NCBI RefSeq assembly: GCF_003290085.1
Contig: NZ_QMKJ01000004.1
Span: forward strand, 62,001 to 126,000
Reading direction: 5' to 3'
DNA from: Aliidiomarina sp. B3213
Lineage (GTDB): Bacteria; Pseudomonadota; Gammaproteobacteria; Enterobacterales; Alteromonadaceae
Length of the DNA stretch: 64,000 nt
Below are positions 8,512 through 16,494 of this stretch, piece by piece (the first letter of the stretch is position 1; each line of letters begins with the position of its first letter). Below the pieces are notes generated by a model that saw nothing but the letters and a program-made list of their open reading frames with translations, was not told where the DNA came from and searched no databases. The position numbers and the translations under genes were made by a program.

Positions 8512-8898
8512 ATGGTTAATAACGAAGAAAATACTGAAAAGTGGGATGTCCAATTGCGCAAAGGCTCTTTGGAGTTAGTTGTTCTTGCAGCTTTAAAAGA
8601 TCGCAATGTGTACGGCTTAGAGCTTTTAAAGTCTCTTCATCAATTCGAGTCAATGCAATTAACGGAAGGAACATTGTATCCGTTGCTAGACCGTTTGAAG
8701 AGAGACGAACTAGTTGCCGCGAATTGGGTACAGGAAGGTGAAAGCCGTCCCAGAAAATACTATCAACTCACGCAGAAAGGGTTAGACAAGTTAACGGGTT
8801 TTACCCAACGGTGGCGTCAGTCGGTATCGGATATCGAATTTATTATCAACAATCCTGGACCAGCAGCTCTGACAAAACAGGGAGAAGAAACATGTTAG
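8512..8898 (+). CDS. PadR-family transcriptional regulator (second copy, divergent)
   Basis: A 128-residue PadR winged-helix protein: QLRKGSLELVVLAALKDRNVYGLELLKSL, then LTEGTLYPLLDRLKRDELV and the wing ESRPRKYYQLTQKGLDKL. The ATG at 8512 is preferred over the upstream start at 8446, because AAGGTG lies six bases before it and the upstream part would encode the operator region. Its stop overlaps the start of the next gene (ATGTTAG), so the two are translationally coupled. It differs clearly from the PadR gene at 7939, so this is not a recent duplication. Confidence 0.88.
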   Translation: MVNNEENTEKWDVQLRKGSLELVVLAALKDRNVYGLELLKSLHQFESMQLTEGTLYPLLDRLKRDELVAANWVQEGESRPRKYYQLTQKGLDKLTGFTQRWRQSVSDIEFIINNPGPAALTKQGEETC

Positions 8899-9458
8899 AA
8901 CGAGATCTTATTCATACTTATTTAAAGTCTTTAGCCAAATATCTATCAAGGTTGTCTAAACCAGAAGCCGACGAAGTTATTCGAGAAATCGAGTCGCATA
9001 TTTATGACGCGGTAGAACTTGCGCAGGAGCAAAACGGCAGCGCCGATATTGAAGAGATTCTTGCTCGTTTGGGATCCCCACGAGAGCTTGCGGCGCAGTA
9101 CACCGACCATATTCTCGAAGGACGTCCATTACCTCAGGGTTTCAGATCTATGCAGAGAATTAAGCGAGGAGCCTCAAAAGGGCTTATGGTTTCAATGGCA
9201 ATCATGGGATTTGGGTTTTCCTTAGTGCTTGCCCTCATTGGCGCTGCGAAATTTATATTTCCAGATCAAGTAGGTGCTTGGAGCGCTGCACAAGGCAATA
9301 GCGTTATCATCGGTTTTACCGATTCAGTATCCCCAAGCTCAACAGAAGTTCTTGGCTGGTGGTTCATCCCCGTTGCATGGCTTATTGCCGCAGCTAGTTT
9401 TTACATAACCCGTAAAGTGTTGGCTGTGATGAAAGTATCCATGATTTCAGCTCAATAG
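8892..9458 (+). CDS. HAAS-domain membrane protein (DUF1700-like), PadR partner
   Basis: A 188-residue protein. The N-terminal 75 residues (LIHTYLKSLAKYLSRLSKPEADEVIREIESHIYDAV...EEILARLGSPRELAAQY) match the HAAS/DUF1700 helical domain that is habitually encoded with PadR regulators. Two membrane segments follow, at about residues 98-122 and 156-176. The ATG at 8892 has GGAG eight bases upstream and overlaps the padR stop. Such pairs are thought to regulate or respond to envelope or drug stress, but no substrate is known here. Confidence 0.75.
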   Translation: MLERDLIHTYLKSLAKYLSRLSKPEADEVIREIESHIYDAVELAQEQNGSADIEEILARLGSPRELAAQYTDHILEGRPLPQGFRSMQRIKRGASKGLMVSMAIMGFGFSLVLALIGAAKFIFPDQVGAWSAAQGNSVIIGFTDSVSPSSTEVLGWWFIPVAWLIAAASFYITRKVLAVMKVSMISAQ

Positions 9459-9459
9459 C

Positions 9460-9905
9460 TGCTGCAAAAGAGACGATCCTACAGATGCGCTTAAGGCGCA
9501 CCTGTGGGAGCTTCTCGCAAAGCATCATCGGTTAGCGGGGGCACGTTATCAGATGCTTATCGCCTTTAACCATCAACGTGGAGACCGCACAGCGGTCCGT
9601 ACTAACTCCCTAACTAGCTACCTCGCACCCAAGCGCAAGTGAAGTGCTCGATGCACTTTGCTTGTGCTGTGACTTTTTCTTTTGTGTTGATGTTGTCTGA
9701 TGCAACGGCTAACCGATACCAGAGGATTGCGAGGTTTCTGACCGCAGGGTCTCTGAGACAGGGACGTCGAAGAGAAGCCCCCATGGATGGGTTCACGGCG
9801 TCCCTGTGGCAGATTCTCGCAAGCCTCATCGGTTAGCCGTTGATACGTGACCTGATGCCTCGCAGCTTAACCATCACCATGCAGACCGCACAGCGGTCCG
9901 TACAC
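9460..9905. repeat. REP-like repeat region with long inverted repeat
   Basis: No gene is supported in 9459-10064; the ORFs across it are chance frames. Unit A (9481-9600) and unit B (9758-9901) share a hairpin with ACAG/CTGT ends, then GAGCTTCTCGCAA or CAGATTCTCGCAA, TCATCGGTTAGC, and a tail ending in GACCGCACAGCGGTC. The first part of unit B is also part of a large imperfect inverted repeat: ACGGCTAACCGAT (9705-9717) pairs with ATCGGTTAGCCGT (9828-9840), with further matching blocks inside (TTGCGAG, CAGGGACG, CCCATGGATGGG). The tail hairpin occurs at 9583-9597, 9884-9898 and imperfectly at 13123-13137. Confidence 0.7.
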
Positions 9906-9907
9906 AC

Positions 9908-9938
9908 AAAAAAGCCCGCAAGTTGCGGGCTTTTTTTT
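9908..9938. terminator. Bidirectional rho-independent terminator
   Basis: AGCCCGCAAGTTGCGGGCT (9913-9931) is a perfect 9-bp stem with a one-base centre, flanked by an A-tract on the left and eight T on the right, so it could act in both directions. It separates the PadR/HAAS genes from the minus-strand gene ending at 10065. Confidence 0.85.
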
Positions 9939-9948
9939 ATGATGCAAA

Positions 9949-9976
9949 GTGTTCTCATGAAATAAGTCGTTTAATG
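9949..9976 (+). repeat. 28-bp repeat, copy 1
   Basis: Identical over 28 bases to 34865-34892. The shared core is CATGAAATAAGTCGTTTAA. An inverted, slightly changed copy lies at 38069-38092. In all three places a GC-rich terminator of the AGCCCGC type is close by. Confidence 0.8.
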
Positions 9977-10064
9977 CTCTTCCAATATTTTAAGCTTTTC
10001 AAGAGACCATAATATTAAATTAAATGCTTACCACGTGTTTATGTAAAAGCCCTCAATATTAACC

Positions 10065-11210
10065 TTATTGAGCCTTCAGCCTGTTAATAATCAACTGATT
10101 ATTACCTTTAACTTCTTGGAGTTTTTTTATCATTTCTCTTTTGCGAATACCCCTATCACTTGATATCCGACTAGTAACTGTGCCCAAAACTCCTAACCAC
10201 CATGTGTTTGTGATAGCAGTAACACCAACGCCTAATATATAACTGAGATAAGCTTTACCTGTTCGGTCGCCTGCACTAGATGCTTTCTGATAAAGACTCA
10301 GACTTTGGTCTTTATATGATGTGTAAGCAATAAAAGCCAATGCAAATATTGGAGGAGCAAAACTCATCGTTAATTCTGCATTATCAATAGCTTCATCTAA
10401 GGCTTCGACCAGATCAGCATTCTGAATTGAGCTATTGCTAATTCCTTCGCTAACCCCGGTCATAACAAGGTGGCTGTATACCTCCTCCGTAGTGACTACA
10501 TCTATTTGTGGATATCTCTCTAATGCAGCTTGGATATACGATACTGAATCAGTTGCTTTAGCTTGGAGAACTGAGGCGTACTCTCCATTAGGCCCTTCAA
10601 TGGCTATATCCCAGCCGCTTTGAACCGGAGAGTCAGCCAAATAAGCCGTATAACCATCAGGCAAGTTATCATTATTTAGATAATCGACATACTTTTGTTC
10701 GAATAGCTTACCCTTTACACCTGATATAAACCCTAGCAAGGATTCGCTATCTAACTCTCTGACTTTCTCTTCAAAGGATATTGTATTGGCCAAATTAGGA
10801 TATGCAGCCTCGTATGCGTCAATAATATCTTGAGGGATTGAGTTCAGAAGCAACAGGTTAGAAATTGACTCACCACCCAATACGATGGAGTCTCGCGTCG
10901 AATCTCTTTTGTTTAACTCTCTGTAATGCCCACCTTGGTTTTCTATATCTGCTTCCAAATTTTTTAGCTTTTCATTAGAGTACGCCGCATCATAATAAAA
11001 GCCATAAACAGAGTCAGATACAGACTTGACGTTACTATTGATAAACCTTTTGCCTAATTCTATTTTTTCTTCCGCACTCTGCCGAACATCATCTTTGTTG
11101 TCTTTCCAATATTTTTTCCCAGCTTCAAATTCTGACTGAATGCCCGCATGGAGCTTTCGACCAATAGACTTACTCTTGGATAGAATTCCTTTAAGTTTAC
11201 TCATAAGCAT
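10065..11210 (-). CDS. Membrane protein with PD-(D/E)xK-like nuclease core
   Basis: A 381-residue protein I do not recognise as a named family. The N-terminal 80 residues are charged and helical. The middle (about residues 165-250) reads KGKLFEQKYVDYL, then SGWDIAIEG and SVLQAKATDSVSY. The order E ... D ... QxK on a predicted helix and two strands fits a PD-(D/E)xK/Mrr-type restriction endonuclease fold, in a D-QxK variant. Two membrane segments follow (about residues 284-300 and 325-350). A nuclease tethered to the membrane would suit a defence or toxin role, but this is inference. Two possible ATG starts lie 6 bases apart (11210, 11204). Low G+C suggests transfer. Confidence 0.55.
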   Translation of the reverse strand: MLMSKLKGILSKSKSIGRKLHAGIQSEFEAGKKYWKDNKDDVRQSAEEKIELGKRFINSNVKSVSDSVYGFYYDAAYSNEKLKNLEADIENQGGHYRELNKRDSTRDSIVLGGESISNLLLLNSIPQDIIDAYEAAYPNLANTISFEEKVRELDSESLLGFISGVKGKLFEQKYVDYLNNDNLPDGYTAYLADSPVQSGWDIAIEGPNGEYASVLQAKATDSVSYIQAALERYPQIDVVTTEEVYSHLVMTGVSEGISNSSIQNADLVEALDEAIDNAELTMSFAPPIFALAFIAYTSYKDQSLSLYQKASSAGDRTGKAYLSYILGVGVTAITNTWWLGVLGTVTSRISSDRGIRKREMIKKLQEVKGNNQLIINRLKAQ

Positions 11211-11432
11211 TCTCTATATCACTGATCTGTTGTTCATGCTCGGTCACTCCAGCCAAAATCCTTGCTATAAAAAGGAGTCTCGACCAAGGCTTTTCCGCCA
11301 CAACAGCCTAAAGGGACTTGCTGTAAGTTGCATTAATTCATCGCGGTCGTCGTAACGTAAGGATTGCTACCATCTAAATACGAAAGTATTTTCCATCCAT
11401 TTATTCACTTATCTCGCGAGAAGCTAAACGCT

Positions 11433-12302
11433 TCAACTTCCAGCGCAGCTTTGCTGCGTCCGGGCGCTTCGATTTGCCAAGCATTTGTCCAGTATTTTTA
11501 AAGTTTGACTTACCTCTAACTGAGCTTCGTGAAACCAGCCTCCATTGCGTTTCAGGTAGTCATCAAAGATCCTGAGCAACTCTTTTAGTTCATCAATATT
11601 GTCTAATCCAATCTTAACCTTGTCAGATGCATCTTGTATCCCAAGAGTTGATAACTCTCCTTTTGGTGGGACACCTGCTTCTGCAAAATGATACCTATTA
11701 ACAAGTTCAATTGCTGACAAAACTACGATATCCACTAAATGCTGCGGATCAGAATTAATACCAATCTTTCCTCGAAATACAGAAGCTATTCGAGGTTGTA
11801 AGTATTCGATATATAAAACATGTTGGAAAGTTTCACTTTGTTCAGGGGGCGCACCGCTTCCATCATCGAATGGAAGTGAACGGCGGTAAGCATTCTTCAC
11901 TAATGACAACGCTAATAAGCATTCTTCATCCAAAAACAGTTGATGGCGATAAAACAATTCTTCAAACTCACCTCGCCCTATAGAGGGAACAGGCTCGTAT
12001 AGCCCTTGGTCAGGATGGTAGTGAGCCATCCAATCCTCGTTGATTTGAGCGATTTTCGTTATTAGGGCTGCAAAAGCATCCCTTTGATGGTCAAAGAACA
12101 ATGAAGTGCGAAGTTGTGAAACCTGATTTTCGTGCCTAATTCCTTCTACTTTCGAATTCAGTTCAGTTTTATAGCTTTCTAACTTTTCGGCATATTCATG
12201 CTTAATGGATTGTTTCAGCCTCTCTGAAATCCAACCTTTTGCAAGCCAGACTACAGTTACACTACTTAACCCACCAGATAATATGCTGACCAAGTATTCC
12301 AT
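11433..12302 (-). CDS. Hypothetical single-pass membrane protein with coiled coil
   Basis: A 289-residue protein. One N-terminal hydrophobic segment (residues 4-24, LVSILSGGLSSVTVVWLA) is followed by GWISERLKQSIKHEYAEKLE, leading into a coiled coil to about residue 65. The rest is helical and soluble, with no catalytic motif. I know this architecture from many bacterial hypothetical proteins near mobile and defence genes, but no function is established. ATG start at the edge of the repeat-bearing intergenic segment. Nothing else is seen in 11211-11432. Confidence 0.6.
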   Translation of the reverse strand: MEYLVSILSGGLSSVTVVWLAKGWISERLKQSIKHEYAEKLESYKTELNSKVEGIRHENQVSQLRTSLFFDHQRDAFAALITKIAQINEDWMAHYHPDQGLYEPVPSIGRGEFEELFYRHQLFLDEECLLALSLVKNAYRRSLPFDDGSGAPPEQSETFQHVLYIEYLQPRIASVFRGKIGINSDPQHLVDIVVLSAIELVNRYHFAEAGVPPKGELSTLGIQDASDKVKIGLDNIDELKELLRIFDDYLKRNGGWFHEAQLEVSQTLKILDKCLANRSARTQQSCAGS

Positions 12303-12386
12303 TCTTGTCTCCTCATGCTATGTATGGTTCAAATTCCAGATACATGCGCATTCTTAAAAACACACGAATACGATCTAATGGGAGCA

Positions 12387-12538
12387 AAACAAGCATATAA
12401 AAGCGAAAAACAAGAAAGACTCTTCCATGAGGAGGTTATATGAGCGGGTTCTTTTGCAGCTAATTCTTCTAGTGCTGTTCGCTTGCCATAACTCCGTCGG
12501 CGCACGTTTATTATTTGAGCAATAACTTACAAGACTGG
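12387..12538. repeat. Dispersed ~150-bp repeat, copy 2
   Basis: Same orientation and block order as 5431-5577, at roughly 80 percent identity by eye. The frame LVSYCxNNKRxPxELWQA is readable on the minus strand in both copies, but flanking coding sense is not conserved. It is flanked by minus-strand genes on both sides. Function is unknown. The ORF 12375-12578 is considered non-coding. Confidence 0.75.
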
Positions 12539-12628
12539 ATTCTTTCACGCAAGTAAATCCCAGAATACAGGAAAACAAACCAGCCTAAAGAGCCATTCAA
12601 AGAGTGGCCGTACAATAATCCAGAATTA

Positions 12629-12880
12629 CTATTTTAGTGGTCGTTTTAGTATTACCTCGTAGCTAGCGCCACCGTAACTATTCGTTGCTCTTCGCGCTGT
12701 AACCAACTCCCATCCTTCTTCTCCAAACTCGTTCATCTGAGATTCAAAATTAGAGTCGCTAGGAGCGGAAATTTTATATTCCCAACTTTGCGAAGTTAGT
12801 TTTTTTTGAAGATTGAGCGCTACAACAGCAATCAAAACTATAACTAAAAAAATTAAAATATTGGCTTGTTTAGTTGTCAT
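12629..12880 (-). CDS. Small membrane-anchored DUF4177-like protein
   Basis: An 83-residue protein with one N-terminal membrane segment (residues 8-24), then SWEYKISAP...ESQMNEFGEEGWELVTARR...YEVILKRPLK. The pattern WEYK ... LNxxGxEGWELV ... LKRP is that of the DUF4177/DUF4177-like small proteins, here attached to a membrane anchor. ATG start. These proteins have no established function. It stands alone between a repeat (12387-12538) and a 427-base intergenic stretch. Confidence 0.6.
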   Translation of the reverse strand: MTTKQANILIFLVIVLIAVVALNLQKKLTSQSWEYKISAPSDSNFESQMNEFGEEGWELVTARRATNSYGGASYEVILKRPLK

Positions 12881-13122
12881 TTTGGCTAATCCTTAATTGA
12901 ATTTTAATTATCATTTTCAGAAGTTATACCTCTTTAGCATTTGCGGAGCGGCTTCCAAATACTTCCTACTTTTATCGGTGGTACACCACTGTGATTTACC
13001 GTGACACAATAAGGTGATAATTTCAAAAGCATACCAAACCAACAACTCCCCACCTCGCCAGTAGAACGGGAAGCAGTCTGCACAACTAAGCCAGATACAT
13101 AGTCCTTATCCATAACTGTGGA

Positions 13123-13180
13123 GACCGCACAGCGGCCGGTTCATACGTACGAAAGAGCCCGCAACTTGCGGGCTCCTTTT
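13123..13180. terminator. Repeat hairpin followed by rho-independent terminator
   Basis: This falls in the 427-base gap 12881-13307. A third, imperfect copy of the GACCGCACAGCGG hairpin is at 13123-13137. It is followed, as in the 9.9 kb unit, by a perfect terminator stem GAGCCCGCAA/TTGCGGGCTC (13155-13175) and CCTTTT. The rest of the gap shows no gene. Confidence 0.7.
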
Positions 13181-13307
13181 AAGTTTATGTCTTTTTGAAT
13201 TATTTTGATAGAATCATTTGACCTTAAAGTAAACCTGCACTCACCTTCATATTGGATTTGTGTGAATCTAGTGGCCATGGTGGCCAGTCTTTTAAAAAGG
13301 AGTATTT

Positions 13308-14150
13308 ATGAAGCATACTTTTGGTTTAACCTTGGTCTTTTTAAACCTTTTTTTATTAAGCACTCAAGCATTGGGTGCTGAGGTCGGTGACAGACCCTCC
13401 TGTGTCGATCTTTTTACTTCAAATCAATATAACGAAGCTTTCCCTGCCTGCCTAAGCGATGCTCAAGAAGGTAACGAACACGCGCAGCGGTTTGTAGGCT
13501 TTATGTATCGAGAAGGTCGTGGTGTTCGCCGCGATCCTCAAGAAGGCTATAAATGGTATCTTCGCTCAGCAGAGCAAGGAAATTCAGATGCAATGCTCCA
13601 AGTTGCGCAGATGAATCTAAACGGAGTGGGTACACCACGAAACCCTCATCTTTACTACCAATGGAACCTAACACTCGCTACAAGTGGTGATTACACAAAA
13701 AAGAATACAGGTCTGTATAATCTCGGCGTTGCTTACCAAGAAGGTATTGGTGTTCCAGTGAATTACAGAAAAGCCTTAGACTACTTCGTCGAAGCCGCTA
13801 ACGAAGGTTTAATCACCAATGCGATGTTTAATATCGGAACCCTGTACAAAAATGGGCCGACAGGTGTACGCCAAGACCCTTACCAAGCTTTTCATTGGTT
13901 TGAAAGAGCTGCAAAACGAAAAGACGCAGAAGCCATGGCACTTATTGGCGAGATGTATGCTAGAGGCGAAGGGATCTATATTGACTTTTCTCAAGCCTAT
14001 GCTTGGATGAGTCTGTCTCAATTACTTGGACACCGCATCAATCAAAACCTTTATCAGCAGGTCCAACGGAATTTAAATTCATCAGATCGACAAGAGGCGC
14101 AAGCTTTTATTGATACTTGTATGCAACAAGGCTATTGGGGCTGCGAATAA
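13308..14150 (+). CDS. Exported Sel1-repeat protein
   Basis: A 280-residue protein with a signal peptide (residues 1-23, ending in ALGA). The mature part is a chain of about five Sel1-like repeats, each with the AxxxxGxxYxxGxG signature (GFMYREGRGVRRDPQEGYKWYLRSAEQGN; GVAYQEGIGVPVNYRKALDYFVEAANEG; GEMYARGEGIYIDFSQAYAWMSLS). These form helical hairpins used for protein-protein contacts in the envelope. ATG with AAGGAG five bases upstream. It appears to be a single-gene unit. The binding partner is not known. Confidence 0.85.
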   Translation: MKHTFGLTLVFLNLFLLSTQALGAEVGDRPSCVDLFTSNQYNEAFPACLSDAQEGNEHAQRFVGFMYREGRGVRRDPQEGYKWYLRSAEQGNSDAMLQVAQMNLNGVGTPRNPHLYYQWNLTLATSGDYTKKNTGLYNLGVAYQEGIGVPVNYRKALDYFVEAANEGLITNAMFNIGTLYKNGPTGVRQDPYQAFHWFERAAKRKDAEAMALIGEMYARGEGIYIDFSQAYAWMSLSQLLGHRINQNLYQQVQRNLNSSDRQEAQAFIDTCMQQGYWGCE

Positions 14151-14360
14151 CAGCCCTATTATTTTCGGCCACACTTTCTTGTTTAGGTTATGTAGTAGCG
14201 GACTAATAATCCACACTTATAGATTCAAACCGCCAGAAAATACTCGTACTAACCCAGTCTTTTGTCTGTGAGGGATAAATACCAATCATTTAACCTTTCC
14301 CCGAAGTAAAGCTGTAAAATGTAGTAATCTCTACTCACGGGGAGTAGTCGAAGAGGACTT

Positions 14361-14585
14361 ATGACTAAAGTAAGTGCAAAAAGACAAGTTACATTGCCCA
14401 AAGAACAATGTGTGGCCGCAAATATCAATGCGGGCGATGATGTCGAGTGCTTTGTTGAAAGACAGGGCGTTATTTCAATCGTGAAAAAACAGTCAGGTGC
14501 AGGGAAAGGCTTATTAGAGGGTATCGCCACCCATTCGCAAATAAGCGTTCAAGAGTCATTAGATAGTGCAATTGATAAACAGTAG
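14361..14585 (+). CDS. AbrB/SpoVT-type DNA-binding protein (orphan antitoxin-like)
   Basis: A 74-residue protein. MTKVSAKRQVTLPKEQCVAANINAGDDVECFVERQGVISIVK is a swapped-hairpin AbrB/MazE-type domain, followed by a short helical tail. Antitoxins of this type usually precede a PIN or MazF toxin, and none follows here. The ATG is preceded by GAGGA. An inverted repeat, CTACTC/GAGTAG (14331-14347), just upstream is a likely autoregulatory site. It may be a solitary antitoxin left after toxin loss, or a stand-alone regulator. It is convergent with the ParD-like gene. Confidence 0.75.
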   Translation: MTKVSAKRQVTLPKEQCVAANINAGDDVECFVERQGVISIVKKQSGAGKGLLEGIATHSQISVQESLDSAIDKQ

Positions 14586-14684
14586 CGATTGATACGCGCG
14601 CGTTCTCTCGCTGAGTGTGAAAAGACGATCGAAAGCAACCTAACAAAGTGACTTTGTTGATTTGATGCATTCCCCTGCTGGTAT

Positions 14685-14921
14685 TTAGCATTGTAGAGCC
14701 TCGGTTGAAACACCATTATTATTCAATAGACAATAGGTTCGCCCAGACATCAGCAACAACTGTTCATCTTCAGTAAGTTGCCTTTCTGCTGCCGTGCCTA
14801 AATAAATCCATTTTTCTAAAACCTCACCCGGTGTCTTGGGAAGCTTTTCCAAATAAGCTCCAGCAGATTCAATCAAATCGATATCAATTTCAATTGTGCT
14901 TTTTACATCGTTCTCTGACAT
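14685..14921 (-). CDS. ParD-like antitoxin-type protein
   Basis: A 78-residue protein, MSENDVKSTIEIDIDLIESAGAYLEKLPKTPGEVLEKWIYLGTAAERQLT, which resembles the ParD-like/TA-system antitoxin family, with a ribbon-helix-helix-type N-terminus. The ATG at 14921 is chosen because AGGAG lies seven bases before it; the longer frame to 15020 only reads the 3' end of the upstream transposition gene. It overlaps that tniQ gene by 32 bases and is probably co-transcribed with the transposition operon. No toxin partner is adjacent. Confidence 0.6.
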   Translation of the reverse strand: MSENDVKSTIEIDIDLIESAGAYLEKLPKTPGEVLEKWIYLGTAAERQLTEDEQLLLMSGRTYCLLNNNGVSTEALQC

Positions 14922-16494
14922 GGTTTTTCTCCTGTAGATTTGAAAACCTCTTAGACACGCGTCTGTAATAACGCCAGCAAAGTGGCATTTTATGAAGGGA
15001 TTTCGTGAACCACCCTTCATGCTTAAAGGCTCTGTCTAAATCGCTTAACGAAGGCACTGTACGCTGCTGAAGGAGCCAATTTCGAACCAAATCTTTAAGT
15101 TTTACAAGTAGGCTTTTATCCCGCTCAATCCATTGCTTATACCCGTGATAGACTCTCTTCTGTGGTTTGGGCAAGTTTTTGAATAGCCATGTTTTGTCAT
15201 AGGTGTATAAAAACTTATACTCCTTTTGCGCAAGCTTTCTTAACTGAGTTCGTGAGTAATTTGGGTGGCGCTGGATTAATGCCACCAGAACGCTGCGAGC
15301 TTGATTTCGTTTTTCAAGCATCCGAAGATACTGACGCCAGCTGGTGAGATTGGGCACTGATTGGATAATCTGCTCTACAGCGCCCACTGATATCTCAAAC
15401 TTGCTCGCAATGCTTTCTCTGCACTGCCCATTGATTGCCATATCAATGATATTTCTCTCCATGTCAGCTGTAATAAATTTTCTGCGCTCATCTACCGGGA
15501 GCTTTAAACGTTTTGCGGTTTGTTTCACATAACTCATACTCACTCCAACCCGCCGAGATATCTCCCGCATACTGAACTTGAATTGGTGGAGCATAGATAC
15601 ACATCTGAGAGCTTGTCTTTCGCTGACGCCTCGATATTCTCGCTTAGGATAGTTTCTAAGCCCTTTTGAGAGAAAAGAGAGCCCGAACCTCAGTAGTGTT
15701 GCTTTAAAAGGATGAATGGGTTGTGAAGGGATTAGGATAAGTCTACGTAGATGTCCTTCGTTGATTGTTCTTGGTAGTCCCAGTCCACGCTCTATTGCAT
15801 CTAGAAAATGAAGAAGACTTTTCATATCAAGCTGACGCCCCCGCTTGAATGCAAGGGGATAGGATTTCAGGCCATCAGTTTTGGTTGCATCGAACTCTTT
15901 AGATTGCGCAATAAAGTCTTCAACAAATACTGCGAACATGACTTGCATTGTAGATGCCTTTTCAACCCTATGATTTGAAGGCAATGAAGGAAGTGTATAG
16001 TGTCGACTATCGACCCTTTGCGCAACAAGTTCACATCCGTGCTTTGCACAAGCCTTTACCCCATAAAACTGATGGTTTAAGCGCCAATATCCAACCCCAA
16101 TCCTCTCAATGTCCTCTGCGTAGCACAACGGACAAACATTGGATATGTCATGTGATGAAGCCCCTAGCTGAGATATCATTGAGACATTCGCAAGGGATTG
16201 AGCATTACTCCCCAACATCAATCGTTTTAACTTTTCAGACTGATTCGTGAAATGCGCATAAATGTTGTACAACGTATGATGAGACAGCAGGTAATCTAAG
16301 TCGTAGTCAGCGCCCTCTGAAATTTTACTCAACTCCGTCGGTAACTCTTGATTGATACTTACAGAATCTCTTCCAAACCAATCCCGGGCAACTACGCGCG
16401 AATTCACTATGCCCCAGATGTGCTGACACCTTGAAACATAAGAATAGATGGTTTCATTGTTCTGGATCCGAGGCGAGTATATCGAAATGCTCAC
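14890..16494 (-). CDS. TniQ/TnsD-family target-selection protein (long form)
   Basis: A 534-residue protein. The N-terminal half is TniQ: ETIYSYVSRCQHIWGI at the start and a zinc-binding motif CPLCYAEDIERIGVGYWRL...CAKHGCEL at about residues 122-155. The C-terminal half has at least two helix-turn-helix segments (SMREISRRVGVSMSYVKQTAKRLKL; CRESIASKFEISVGAVEQII), as expected for a TnsD-type protein that binds a fixed attachment site. The start is GTG, overlapping the previous stop (GTGA). Its length fits TnsD (about 500 residues). In Tn7-like elements such proteins recruit TnsC to a chromosomal att site; that site is not identified here. Confidence 0.85.
   Translation of the reverse strand: MSISIYSPRIQNNETIYSYVSRCQHIWGIVNSRVVARDWFGRDSVSINQELPTELSKISEGADYDLDYLLSHHTLYNIYAHFTNQSEKLKRLMLGSNAQSLANVSMISQLGASSHDISNVCPLCYAEDIERIGVGYWRLNHQFYGVKACAKHGCELVAQRVDSRHYTLPSLPSNHRVEKASTMQVMFAVFVEDFIAQSKEFDATKTDGLKSYPLAFKRGRQLDMKSLLHFLDAIERGLGLPRTINEGHLRRLILIPSQPIHPFKATLLRFGLSFLSKGLRNYPKREYRGVSERQALRCVSMLHQFKFSMREISRRVGVSMSYVKQTAKRLKLPVDERRKFITADMERNIIDMAINGQCRESIASKFEISVGAVEQIIQSVPNLTSWRQYLRMLEKRNQARSVLVALIQRHPNYSRTQLRKLAQKEYKFLYTYDKTWLFKNLPKPQKRVYHGYKQWIERDKSLLVKLKDLVRNWLLQQRTVPSLSDLDRAFKHEGWFTKSLHKMPLCWRYYRRVSKRFSNLQEKNHVRERCKKHN

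Noticed and set aside
9614-9836. Overlapping ORFs on both strands inside the REP-like region
   Set aside because: They exist because of inverted-repeat sequence; no ribosome sites and no recognisable protein.
5431-12538. Interpretation of the gene series with repeats as an integron cassette array
   Set aside because: The repeats lack the RYYYAAC/GTTRRRY core pairs of attC, the genes are on both strands, and no integron integrase is present.
13010-13060. ACAATAAGGTGATAATTTC as a TnsB-binding site marking the left end
   Set aside because: Only one such motif, no TGTTGA terminus and no array; likely chance.
14656-14690. TGTTGATTTGATG as left transposon end
   Set aside because: The flank does not match CGAGT, and no TGATATT-type repeats follow inward.
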